Below are positions 27,500-36,100 of a stretch of DNA of 64,000 nt, in pieces. Made by a program: the position numbers and the translations under genes. The stretch is from G965198795 sp965198795 (GTDB taxonomy: Bacteria > Pseudomonadota > Alphaproteobacteria > Rhodospirillales > Casp-alpha2), in NCBI GenBank assembly GCA_965198795.1, contig OZ240674.1, positions 372,001 to 436,000 of the forward strand, given 5' to 3'. The notes under the pieces were generated by a model, which worked only from the letters and a program-made list of their open reading frames with translations, made no database searches and was not told where the DNA came from. The first letter of the stretch is position 1; each line of letters begins with the position of its first letter.

Positions 27500-29920
27500 T
27501 TAGTGCTTCACCAGGCCGCCGACGTCGTCATCGTCGGGGCTGGAAGGCGGCAGATCGCCTGCCTTGCTCTCTTCTTCGGACTCGTGCCACTCAACGGGCG
27601 TTAATTCCTTGACCAAAGCATGGCTCAGAACCTCATCCGCCATGGTGACGGCGATGATTTCGAGGCCGCGCTTAACATTTTCGGGAATCTCAGTCAGATC
27701 TTTCTCGTTATCCTTTGGGATGAGAACGGTTTTAATGCCCCCCCGGTGCGCGGCCAAAAGTTTCTCTTTCAATCCACCGATGGGCAGCACACGGCCGCGC
27801 AAAGTGACTTCACCGGTCATGGCGACGTCCTTGCGGATCGGAATATCCGTCAGCAATGAAACGATTGAGGTCACCATGCCGACACCAGCAGATGGGCCAT
27901 CCTTCGGCGTCGCCCCCTCGGGTACGTGAACGTGGATGTCACGCTTGTTGAAGAGCGGCGGCAGAATCCCCAACGTCGTCGCGCGGGATTGAACGAAAGA
28001 CTTCGCGGCCTGGATCGACTCCTGCATGACGTCACCCAGTTTACCAGTGATGATCATCTTGCCCTTGCCCGGCACCACGACCGATTCGATGGACAGCAAC
28101 TCGCCGCCCACTTCGGTCCAGGCCAAACCAGTGACCACACCGACCATGTCTTCCTGTTCCGCGCTGCCGAAGCGGTATTTCCGTATGCCGGCGTATTTTT
28201 CAAGATTGCGAGACGTCACCTTAATTTCGGCGGTCTTGCCCATCATGATTTCCTTGATGCCCTTCCGGGCAAGGTTCGCCAGCTCGCGTTCCAGGTTCCG
28301 CACCCCGGACTCACGGGTGTAATAACGGATCAAGTCGCGTAGCGCACCGTCGGAAATAGACCATTCATTCTTCTTCAGACCGTGCGCCTTCACTTGTTTG
28401 CAAATCAGGTGACGCTTGGAAATCTCAATCTTTTCGTTTTCCGTGTAACCCGAGAGGCGAATGATCTCCATCCGGTCCAAAAGCGGCCCCGGCATGTTCA
28501 GCGTGTTCGCCGTGGTCAGGAACATCACATCCGACAGATCGTAATCGACCTCAAGATAGTGGTCGTTGAACGTGTTGTTTTGTTCCGGATCCAGGACCTC
28601 CAACAGCGCCGACGCCGGATCGCCCCGCCAGTCGTTCCCCATCTTGTCCACTTCGTCCAGCAAGAACAGAGGGTTTGACTTCTTGGCTTTCTTCATGCCC
28701 TGAATGACTTTGCCGGGCATGGACCCTATGTAGGTCCGCCGGTGGCCGCGCACTTCCGACTCATCGCGCACCCCGCCCAGGGACATGCGGACAAAATTCC
28801 GGCCCGTCGCGTTCGCAATGGATTTACCAAGCGACGTTTTCCCGACTCCCGGAGGACCGACGAGACAGAGAATTGGTCCTGTCACCTTATTGGTGCGCTG
28901 CTGCACGGCGAGATATTCCAAAATCCGCTCTTTGACTTTTTCCAAGCCATAGTGATCGGCGTTCAGGATTTTCTCCGCTTCCGCGATGTCCTTTTTGACG
29001 CGCGAGCGCTGCTTCCAAGGAATATTGAGAAGCCAATCCAGGTAGTTCCGGACCACGGTCGCTTCCGCGGACATGGGCGACATGGACTTCAGCTTTTTCA
29101 ACTCCGCGTGGGCCTTTTCCTTGGCCTCTTTGGAGAGCTTGGTCTTCTCGATTTTTTCTTCCAGCTCCTGGGTTTCGTCTCGACTATCGTCGGTTTCGCC
29201 CAGTTCCTTCTGAATGGCTTTCAGTTGTTCGTTCAGATAGTACTCGCGCTGGGTCTTCTCCATCTGGCGTTTGACCCGGTTGCGAATCTTCTTCTCGACC
29301 TGAAGCACGCCGATTTCCGACTCCATATGCGCATAAACACGCTCCAGCCGCTCGGCGACCTTCGGAATTTCCAGCAATTCCTGCTTTTCGGAAATCTTCA
29401 GCGCGAGGTGAGACGCGATGGTGTCGGCCAGCTTGCTCGCCTCATCAATCTGGTTGATCGAGACAAGCACTTCAGGCGGAATCTTTTTGTTCAGTTTGAT
29501 GTATTGCTCAAACTGAGCAACCACCGAGCGGCCGAGCGCTTCCAGTTCCTGCTCGTCCGCTTCTCCTTCCGGAATTAGATCGGCGTCCACTTCAAAGAAG
29601 TGCGGATTATCCGCGAAGCTGGCGATTTTAGCGCGCTGTGCGCCCTCGACCAGAACCTTCACCGTGCCATCGGGCAACTTCAGCAACTGCAAGACCGTGG
29701 AAACCGTGCCGACGTCATATATGCCGTCCGGCCCCGGATCGTCCTCCGCCGCGTTTTTCTGAGCCACCAGCAGAATTTGTTTGTCGTCCTGCATGACGTC
29801 TTCCAACGCCCGGACGGATTTTTCCCGGCCCACAAAAAGCGGCACGATCATGTGGGGAAACACCACAATATCGCGTAGCGGCAGAACGGGAAGTTTTTCG
29901 GATGTTTGCCCTGTCAGCAT
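27500..29920 (-). CDS. lon: Lon, ATP-dependent serine protease
   Basis: Lon degrades misfolded and regulatory proteins. The product has the N-terminal substrate-binding domain (LPVLPLRDIVVFPHMIVPLFVGRE), the AAA+ module with Walker A GPPGVGKTSLGKS at about residue 355 and LFLLDEVDKMG as Walker B, and the C-terminal protease domain with the catalytic Ser in KDGPSAG and Lys in the GLKEKLLAAHRGG region. I use the ATG at 29920 (806 residues, MLTGQTSEKL), which matches the family N-terminus; the open frame extends 25 codons upstream without family similarity. It follows clpX on the same strand. Confidence 0.97.
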   Translation of the reverse strand: MLTGQTSEKLPVLPLRDIVVFPHMIVPLFVGREKSVRALEDVMQDDKQILLVAQKNAAEDDPGPDGIYDVGTVSTVLQLLKLPDGTVKVLVEGAQRAKIASFADNPHFFEVDADLIPEGEADEQELEALGRSVVAQFEQYIKLNKKIPPEVLVSINQIDEASKLADTIASHLALKISEKQELLEIPKVAERLERVYAHMESEIGVLQVEKKIRNRVKRQMEKTQREYYLNEQLKAIQKELGETDDSRDETQELEEKIEKTKLSKEAKEKAHAELKKLKSMSPMSAEATVVRNYLDWLLNIPWKQRSRVKKDIAEAEKILNADHYGLEKVKERILEYLAVQQRTNKVTGPILCLVGPPGVGKTSLGKSIANATGRNFVRMSLGGVRDESEVRGHRRTYIGSMPGKVIQGMKKAKKSNPLFLLDEVDKMGNDWRGDPASALLEVLDPEQNNTFNDHYLEVDYDLSDVMFLTTANTLNMPGPLLDRMEIIRLSGYTENEKIEISKRHLICKQVKAHGLKKNEWSISDGALRDLIRYYTRESGVRNLERELANLARKGIKEIMMGKTAEIKVTSRNLEKYAGIRKYRFGSAEQEDMVGVVTGLAWTEVGGELLSIESVVVPGKGKMIITGKLGDVMQESIQAAKSFVQSRATTLGILPPLFNKRDIHVHVPEGATPKDGPSAGVGMVTSIVSLLTDIPIRKDVAMTGEVTLRGRVLPIGGLKEKLLAAHRGGIKTVLIPKDNEKDLTEIPENVKRGLEIIAVTMADEVLSHALVKELTPVEWHESEEESKAGDLPPSSPDDDDVGGLVKH

Positions 29921-30116
29921 AAGACCTCGCGAATAGGGAGTCTGTCGGCGCGGAAAGGAAGAAACCGCGCCTAATCGGCTGAAAAGTGCGCCCAAGGGAG
30001 GGTTTGGTCAAGTGGACCATCTGTTGAAAAGCCCAAATATTGGGAATGAGCGCGTTTTTTGCCCATTTTGAGGATAAATTATGAGAGATTTGCACAGAAA
30101 ACGCGGTTCGAACGCG

Positions 30117-30144
30117 GTTGACCGGCGCTGAAACGCCGGTCAAC
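30117..30144 (-). terminator. Strong hairpin between clpX and lon
   Basis: GTTGACCGGCG and CGCCGGTCAAC form an 11-base perfect stem with a six-base loop, 31 bases past the clpX stop. No T run follows on either strand, so it may be a Rho-aided terminator or an mRNA 3' stabiliser rather than a classical intrinsic terminator. Confidence 0.4.
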
Positions 30145-30174
30145 GCGGACAATCCATCCGTTTTCGAGGAAATT

Positions 30175-31440
30175 TTAGGCGGTGCTTTCCACGTCGCCCC
30201 GGCGGTCGGCGTAGATGAACAGCGGATTTCCGCCGTCATCGACGACTTCCTTGTTGATCACCACTTCCTCAATCCCATCCATGGTCGGCAGGTCGAACAT
30301 GGTGTCGAGCAGGATTCCCTCCATGATCGAACGCAGACCGCGGGCGCCCGTCTTCCGCTCCACAGCCTTGCCGGCGACGGAGCCCAGGGCCGGGTCGGAG
30401 AACGTCAGCTTGACGTCTTCCATCTCGAACAGGCGTTGATACTGTTTCACCAACGCGTTCTTCGGCTTGGTGAGAATTTCGACCAGGGCCTCCTCGTCCA
30501 GGTCCTCCAGAGTGGCGACCACGGGCAGACGACCCACGAATTCGGGAATGAGGCCGAATTTCAACAAATCTTCCGGCTCCACCTCTCGAAGGATTTCACC
30601 GGTCTGACGCTCGTCCGGCGCGCGCACGTTCGCGCCGAAGCCAATGGACGAACCCTTGCCGCGGGCGGAAATGATCTTATCAAGTCCGGCGAAAGCTCCC
30701 CCGCAGATGAACAGAATGTTGGTCGTGTCCACTTGCAGGAATTCCTGCTGCGGGTGTTTGCGCCCACCCTGAGGAGGCACACTGGCGACCGTCCCTTCCA
30801 TGATCTTCAGCAACGCCTGCTGAACGCCCTCGCCCGACACGTCCCGCGTGATCGACGGGTTGTCGGACTTGCGGCTGATTTTATCCACTTCGTCGATATA
30901 AACGATGCCGCGCTGGGCCCGCTCGACGTTGTAATCAGCGGCTTGCAGCAGTTTCAGAATAATGTTCTCGACGTCTTCACCCACGTAACCGGCCTCGGTC
31001 AGCGTGGTGGCGTCCGCCATGGTGAAGGGCACGTCCAGAATACGCGCGAGCGTTTGCGCCAACAACGTCTTGCCGCAGCCGGTGGGACCGACCAGCAAAA
31101 TGTTCGACTTGGCCAATTCGACGTCGTTGCCCTTCCCGCCGTGGTTCAGCCGCTTGTAGTGGTTGTGCACCGCCACGGACAGGACGCGCTTCGCCCATGC
31201 CTGGCCGATGACGTAATCATCCAGCACCTTGAAAATGTCCTGCGGCGTCGGCACGCCGTCACCAGACTTCACAAGATTCGTTTTGTGCTCCTCACGGATG
31301 ATATCCATGCAGAGCTCGACGCACTCGTCACAAATGAACACCGTGGGCCCCGCGATCAGTTTGCGGACCTCGTGCTGGCTCTTTCCGCAGAAGGAGCAGT
31401 AGAGAGTGTTCTTGGAGTCACTGCCGGTGGTCTTGCTCAT
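30175..31440 (-). CDS. clpX: ClpX, ATPase subunit of the ClpXP protease
   Basis: ClpX unfolds tagged proteins and feeds them to ClpP. The 421-residue product begins with the zinc-binding domain (CSFCGKSQHEV and FICDECVELC). It then has Walker A GPTGCGKTLLAQT, the pore loop GYVGEDVEN, the second pore loop QGGRKHPQQEF, and the ClpP-contacting IGF loop in SSIGFGANVRA. I use the ATG at 31440, preceded by GGAGATGAT, since the 39 codons upstream have no ClpX similarity. It lies 198 bases after clpP, in the order tig-clpP-clpX-lon-HU. Confidence 0.97.
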   Translation of the reverse strand: MSKTTGSDSKNTLYCSFCGKSQHEVRKLIAGPTVFICDECVELCMDIIREEHKTNLVKSGDGVPTPQDIFKVLDDYVIGQAWAKRVLSVAVHNHYKRLNHGGKGNDVELAKSNILLVGPTGCGKTLLAQTLARILDVPFTMADATTLTEAGYVGEDVENIILKLLQAADYNVERAQRGIVYIDEVDKISRKSDNPSITRDVSGEGVQQALLKIMEGTVASVPPQGGRKHPQQEFLQVDTTNILFICGGAFAGLDKIISARGKGSSIGFGANVRAPDERQTGEILREVEPEDLLKFGLIPEFVGRLPVVATLEDLDEEALVEILTKPKNALVKQYQRLFEMEDVKLTFSDPALGSVAGKAVERKTGARGLRSIMEGILLDTMFDLPTMDGIEEVVINKEVVDDGGNPLFIYADRRGDVESTA

Positions 31441-31638
31441 ATCATCTCCAAAGCCGGGGCCGTGGCGCCCTTCGGGAGTCATGTTAGCCGCAGGTTTTGA
31501 CGCCATACAATGAGAAAACGGCGAAAAACCATTTTCCGGTAACGGAACCGGACGCAAAAAGAAACCCTTATTTTTCGCGGACGGGCGGGCGGACGCGCCG
31601 GTCTTCTCGCGTGTGACGCATGAGCGGAAAACCCGGCC

Positions 31639-32271
31639 CTACTCGTCGGCCTCTTCCCCGACAGGGCGGCTATCCACGACCTCGTCAATCAAACCAAAGG
31701 TTTTCGCATCCTCCGGCTTCATGAAATTGTCACGTTCCATTGCCTTCTCAATGGTTTCGATATCTTGGCCCGTGTGGTCCACATAGATTTGGTTGAGACG
31801 CTCACGGAGAGCGAGGATTTCTTTTGCGTGAATTTCGATATCCGTCGCTTGACCCTGGAACCCGCCGGAGGGCTGGTGGATCATGATTCGCGCATTGGGC
31901 AATGCATAACGCTTGTCCTTGGCGCCGGCGGCCAGCAGCAGCGACCCCATGGACGCGGCTTGACCAATGCAGACGGTGGACACTTCCGGGCGGATGTAGC
32001 GCATCGTGTCATAGATCGCGAGACCCGACGTCACCACGCCACCCGGCGAGTTAATATAAAAGGAGATGTCCTTCGACGGGTTTTCCGACTCCAGGAACAG
32101 CAATTGCGCGCAGATAAGGCTGGAAACATGATCTTCAACCGGGCCGGTCAGGAAAATAATGCGCTCCTTCAACAGGCGCGAATAGATGTCATAGGCCCGC
32201 TCGCCGCGATTCGTGGTTTCCACCACCATCGGCACAAGGGCGTTCATGTACGTATCAAGCGGATCTTTCAT
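31639..32271 (-). CDS. clpP: ClpP, proteolytic subunit of Clp proteases
   Basis: ClpP is the serine peptidase barrel served by ClpX and ClpA. The 210-residue product has the catalytic Ser in CIGQAASMGSLLLAAG (about residue 103), His in ARIMIHQPSGG (about 128) and the Asp following in the C-terminal half. N-terminal residues MVVETTNRGERAYDIYSRLL match the mature start of the family, so processing may remove the first dozen residues. It lies 115 bases after tig. Confidence 0.97.
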   Translation of the reverse strand: MKDPLDTYMNALVPMVVETTNRGERAYDIYSRLLKERIIFLTGPVEDHVSSLICAQLLFLESENPSKDISFYINSPGGVVTSGLAIYDTMRYIRPEVSTVCIGQAASMGSLLLAAGAKDKRYALPNARIMIHQPSGGFQGQATDIEIHAKEILALRERLNQIYVDHTGQDIETIEKAMERDNFMKPEDAKTFGLIDEVVDSRPVGEEADE

Positions 32272-32327
32272 AATCTCAAAGCCTTCCTGTCGTCATCTGC
32301 GAGTTCATTGACGCCCGCTTTGTATTT

Positions 32328-32366
32328 AAGCCGAAACGGCGAGGCCCGAAAGCCCCGCCGTTCCGT
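32328..32366 (-). terminator. Possible terminator after tig
   Basis: On the minus strand AACGGCGGGGC and GCCTCGCCGTT pair over 11 positions with one G-U, around a TTTCGG loop, shortly past the tig stop. Only a short T run follows, so read-through into clpP is likely. Confidence 0.4.
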
Positions 32367-32386
32367 ATTTCGAGACATAAGCGAAA

Positions 32387-33886
32387 TTACTTCACGCCAG
32401 CCTTTTTCCCCGGCGCGGCCCTCTTGGGCTTTTCGGCGTCCTCCCCGCCGGCGTCGTCCGCCTTGGCCGCCGGCTTACCCTTGGCGGATTTTTTCCTGGC
32501 CGGTTTCCTTTCCGTCTCCTCCGCCTCGCGGTCCGCTTCCAGAACCTTGATCAGGTCCTCAAACGTGGCGGGCTTCTCGGTCACGTCGGCCAGCTCCGAG
32601 ATGAAATCAACGATCTTGTCTTCGTAGATCGGCGCCTTCAGTCGTTCTTGAGCCTGCGGGTTCGACTGAAAGAACTCCAAGATTTGCTTCTCTTGTCCCG
32701 GGTGATTCCGAGCTTCTTGCATCATGGCCTTGTTGACGTCGTCCTGACCGACTTCGATCAGGTTCCGGCGGCCGACCTCGGACAGCAAAAGACCCAGCTT
32801 GACGCGGCGGTCGGCGATCTCCTTGAGTTCGGCCTTCCGCTCTTCTTCCGGCCAGTCGTCATGGCCGTGATCGTGATCATGGCCGTCATCGCTCTGATGA
32901 TGTTGCTCATCATGATCTTTCTTTTGCTGTTGGAACTGCCGCCAGACTTCCTCGAACTCGCGCTCAGCCATTTTCGGCGGAATTTCGAAGCTATGCTCGT
33001 CCGCAAGCTTGTCCAGGATAGACTGCTTCATGCGCACACGAGCCAGATTATCGAATTCCTTGCGCTGCTCCTCGACGATTTTTTCCTTCAGATCATCCAG
33101 GCTGGCGGCGCCCATCTTGGCCGCCAGTTCGTCGTTGATCTCGGCCGGGGCGGCTTCCTTGATTTCGCGCACCTTGCACTCAAAGACCGCGTCTTTACCA
33201 GCCAATTGTTCGGCGCCGTAATCGTCCGGAAATTTCACCTCGACGCTCACGTCGGCGCCGGCGCCGGCGCCGATAAGCTGATCCTCGAAGCCCGGAATAA
33301 AAGAGTTGGAACCCAGCTCCAGTTCATAACCATCGGCCGCGCCGCCCGGGAAAGCCTCGCCGTCCACTTTGCCTAGGAAATCGATGACGACGACGTCGCC
33401 AGACTTGGCCTTGCGTTTGCGCTTCAAGGGCGTCGAGGTCTTGTGCATGTCGGCCATGCGGGTCAACGCCTCATCGACGGCCTTTTGGTCCGGATCCAGG
33501 ACCATTTTCTCCAACTTCAGTTTGGAGAAATCCATGGGCTCAATCTCGGGCAGGATTTCGATGGACATTTTGTATTCCAAATCCTTGCCTTCGTCGAAAG
33601 AGACGATCTCAATCTCGGGCTGAACCGCCGGACGCAGTCCCCGTTCGTTCAGGGCTTGCTGGGACGAATCATTTACGGCTTTCTCGATAATTTCGCCCAT
33701 AACGGCCGGGCCATAGCGTTTCCGCAAAATCTTGACCGGCACCTTGCCCGGGCGGAATCCGGGAAGAGTCGCGGTGGCGGCGACTTCTTCCAGACGCGTC
33801 ATGATTTTTTCCTCGATCTCGCCAGCGGCCAGCGTCACGCTGAACTCGCGGCTGAGGCCTTCGGACTGAGTCTCAACAACTTGCAT
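32387..33886 (-). CDS. tig: Trigger factor, ribosome-associated chaperone and prolyl isomerase
   Basis: Trigger factor binds ribosomal protein L23 and shields nascent chains. The product has the ribosome-binding segment with PGFRPGKVP (the family's GFRxGKxP signature, about residues 45-53), the FKBP-type domain (GDVVVIDFLGKVDG... about 160-250) and the C-terminal chaperone arms. I use the ATG at 33886 (499 residues), preceded by GAGGAG. Two features are unusual. One is a His/Asp-rich insertion at about residues 323-344 (contains GHDHDHGHDD). The other is a Lys/Ala-rich tail after about residue 460 that makes the protein longer than the usual 430-450 residues. Confidence 0.95.
   Translation of the reverse strand: MQVVETQSEGLSREFSVTLAAGEIEEKIMTRLEEVAATATLPGFRPGKVPVKILRKRYGPAVMGEIIEKAVNDSSQQALNERGLRPAVQPEIEIVSFDEGKDLEYKMSIEILPEIEPMDFSKLKLEKMVLDPDQKAVDEALTRMADMHKTSTPLKRKRKAKSGDVVVIDFLGKVDGEAFPGGAADGYELELGSNSFIPGFEDQLIGAGAGADVSVEVKFPDDYGAEQLAGKDAVFECKVREIKEAAPAEINDELAAKMGAASLDDLKEKIVEEQRKEFDNLARVRMKQSILDKLADEHSFEIPPKMAEREFEEVWRQFQQQKKDHDEQHHQSDDGHDHDHGHDDWPEEERKAELKEIADRRVKLGLLLSEVGRRNLIEVGQDDVNKAMMQEARNHPGQEKQILEFFQSNPQAQERLKAPIYEDKIVDFISELADVTEKPATFEDLIKVLEADREAEETERKPARKKSAKGKPAAKADDAGGEDAEKPKRAAPGKKAGVK
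32857..32917 (-). repeat. His/Asp-rich low-complexity insertion in trigger factor
   Basis: This part of tig encodes about 20 residues dominated by His and Asp (for example HHQSDDGHDHDHGHDD), built from repeated CAT/GAT-type triplets. It falls within the helical C-terminal chaperone part. The composition suggests metal binding or a neutral low-complexity expansion; nothing in the context decides between them. Confidence 0.7.
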
Positions 33887-34448
33887 GAATGAACTCCTCA
33901 AGGCGCTTTGGCGCGCTGGCGTCTTTCATCGCCGGCCATCGGCGCGGGCTGCCGGGTTGATGACCTTGAAACGTCCGATTTGCGTCGGGCGCGGGACAGG
34001 CCGAAAGCCATCGCGATCCATCGGCAATCGCTTATCCGAACAAGGCATCAAGGGAACGGAAGGGTTGGGTTTATAGGCCGGGCCGGGGCTGGAAGCAATT
34101 GTAAATGAGCCCCTTTGCGTGTTGTCCGGGTTAACCGTTCTATATGGGAACGCCGCCCCCGCACGCCACATGGGAACGCCCCCGCGCGAGCGAGAGTCCG
34201 GTCTTTGATCGCCCGCTTGATCACCCGCCCAGATTGCCGTGCAGCCGGCGTCGGCCGGACGCGCCAAAGCCAGTGCGGCTTCCCCGGACCGTCTCTCTGG
34301 CGCGCGCGTTGGTCATACAATCGTGGTCGGCGGCGGCGAAAGTATGTTCAGGCCTCCCAGCCTTGAGCCGCTCTCATATGGGCGCCGCCCCCAACCTATA
34401 CGCCCCCGGAAAGATCAAGGACCAGACGGAACGGGGAAGTTACGAAAA
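33887..34448. other. Gap between tRNA-Leu and tig
   Basis: No gene is convincing in this 562-base stretch. Frames on both strands are Arg-, Pro- and Gly-rich shadows. It contains the candidate tig promoter at 34070-34098 and nothing else I can support. Confidence 0.55.
34070..34098 (-). promoter_or_regulatory. Candidate promoter for tig
   Basis: On the minus strand TTGCTT and TATAAA are separated by exactly 17 bases, a fair sigma-70-type pair, about 180 bases before the trigger factor start. The implied leader is long, and no terminator or gene lies between. Confidence 0.4.
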
Positions 34449-34533
34449 TGGTGCGGCTGGAGGGACTCGAACCCCCACGGCTCTCGCCACCAGAACCTAA
34501 ATCTGGCGTGTCTACCAGTTTCACCACAGCCGC
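34449..34533 (-). tRNA. tRNA-Leu (anticodon TAG)
   Basis: Read on the minus strand, this is an 85-base class II tRNA with encoded CCA. The acceptor stem GCGGCTG pairs with CAGCCGC, the anticodon stem-loop is CCAGATTTAGGTTCTGG with TAG at its centre, there is a variable arm TGGCGAGAGCCGT, and the T arm is GGGGGTTCGAGTCCC. The long variable arm confirms leucine. Confidence 0.95.
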
Positions 34534-34573
34534 GTGCCGGAGCGCGGGACCATAATCGCGCTCACTGGCGGAC

Positions 34574-36013
34574 TCAAGTCTTCAAAAGCCCTTTCACGGC
34601 TGTCGATGCGTTCACCTCGCCTGTCGCCGTGTAGGCCTCGTGGTTCGCCTCGATCCGGCCCAAGTCATAAAGGTAGTTCACCATGATCCCGGCGGACTGC
34701 CTCATCCCGTTCGCCGACGTGTCGCCCATCCAGTTGACACGCTCCAGGCGGGCGCCGTTGGTCTGGTGAAAATGGGCGACCGGATCCAGGGCTCGTCCAC
34801 CACGTCCCTTGGCTTCTGTCAAATAACGCGTCACCAGGCGCTTCAACGGCGTCTCAAGCGAGCCCTTGATTCCGTCGTCCCGGCGCCAGTCGTCCCGTTC
34901 AAGAGCCGTCCTCAAGGCGCCCTTCGCGCCGCCAGTGAGGCCACAGGCCGCCACCAGAGCCTTACGTTCCGCGGCCGTCAGCAGATTGGGTTCCCCATCC
35001 GCCAGCGCGCCGTCCAGCCATTTCCGGAACCCCGGCACCGGCGACAGGGTCGCGAAGGTCTTCAAGTTGGGAAACTCCGCCGCCAGACTGCCCGCCACAC
35101 GCTTGATCAGGAAATTGCCGAAACTAATGCCCGCCAATCCTTGTTGCGCATTCGATATGGAATAGAAAATGGCCGTGTCCGCCACATCCGGATTCATTAC
35201 CGGCGCGTCCCGGTCCAATAGCGTCTGAACGTTGTCCGCAATACCGTTGACCAGAGCCACTTCAACGAAAATCAACGGCTCGTGCGGCATCCGGGGATGA
35301 AAATAACCAAAGCAGCGCCGGTCCGAGTCCAGCCGGTCTTTCAGGTCTTCCCAGCCCTTGATCGCGTGAACGGCCTCATATTCGATGAGCTTTTCCAGGA
35401 CGGCGGCCGAACTGGAATCCCAGGTCATCCGGGTAAGCTCCAGGAAATCCACATCGAACCAGCTCGTCAAGATTTCGCGAAGGTCTGTTTCCATGGATTT
35501 CAGAAGCGGGTCCTTCCTGGCGAGCGGCAACAGTTCAGCCCTGAGATCGACCAGAAACTTCACTCCGTCCGGCAACGCGTTGAACTGTGTCAGCAGCCGT
35601 TTCCATGGGGCCTCTAAGGCTTTGCGGAGCGCCCCTTCCGATTTGATGCGGGCCTCGTCATCGGCGGCCCGCCGATGCTCGGTAATCGCCGCGTTCACGG
35701 CCGCCTCGTCAACGCCGAAATTCTCCGCCATCAAACGCAAGAACCGCTCGCGCCCCTGGGCGTCCAAGGCGAGATAAACCTGACCCAGGGCCGCCGCCCG
35801 CCCGCGGGCCGATACGTCTCCCCCCTTGTTCTCCAGGCATTCCGTCATCTGGGCGCGGAGAGCCTTCGCGTCGTCTGCCGGCAAGTCGGGACGCAGGCTC
35901 GCCGTTTCGTGAGTATAATCCGTTCCCGCGATGGTCTGCCAGCCGCGCTTCAGATTGCGGATCGTCCGGTTGAGAAAACCAACTGTCTCCGATTGAGGTT
36001 TGACCTCGTTCAT
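34574..36013 (-). CDS. Malonyl-CoA decarboxylase
   Basis: This enzyme converts malonyl-CoA to acetyl-CoA and carbon dioxide. The 479-residue product matches the family over its full length. It has an N-terminal helical domain, then a GNAT-fold catalytic domain with the segments RRCFGYFHPRMPHEPLIFVEVAL (about residues 233-255), AIFYSISNAQQGLAGISFGNFLIKRV, TFATLSPVPGFRKWL (conserved Ser) and DPVAHFHQTNGARLERVNW (conserved His). No mat transport genes adjoin it, so it may serve fatty-acid homeostasis rather than malonate growth. The ATG at 36013 gives the expected length. Confidence 0.93.
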   Translation of the reverse strand: MNEVKPQSETVGFLNRTIRNLKRGWQTIAGTDYTHETASLRPDLPADDAKALRAQMTECLENKGGDVSARGRAAALGQVYLALDAQGRERFLRLMAENFGVDEAAVNAAITEHRRAADDEARIKSEGALRKALEAPWKRLLTQFNALPDGVKFLVDLRAELLPLARKDPLLKSMETDLREILTSWFDVDFLELTRMTWDSSSAAVLEKLIEYEAVHAIKGWEDLKDRLDSDRRCFGYFHPRMPHEPLIFVEVALVNGIADNVQTLLDRDAPVMNPDVADTAIFYSISNAQQGLAGISFGNFLIKRVAGSLAAEFPNLKTFATLSPVPGFRKWLDGALADGEPNLLTAAERKALVAACGLTGGAKGALRTALERDDWRRDDGIKGSLETPLKRLVTRYLTEAKGRGGRALDPVAHFHQTNGARLERVNWMGDTSANGMRQSAGIMVNYLYDLGRIEANHEAYTATGEVNASTAVKGLLKT

Positions 36014-36100
36014 GTCGATGACCTGCGTCTTGTTCGCATAATGTTTTCAGGGGCGCCGCCCCGCTATTCCCACATTCAGCGACACCCTACCACATCAAGA

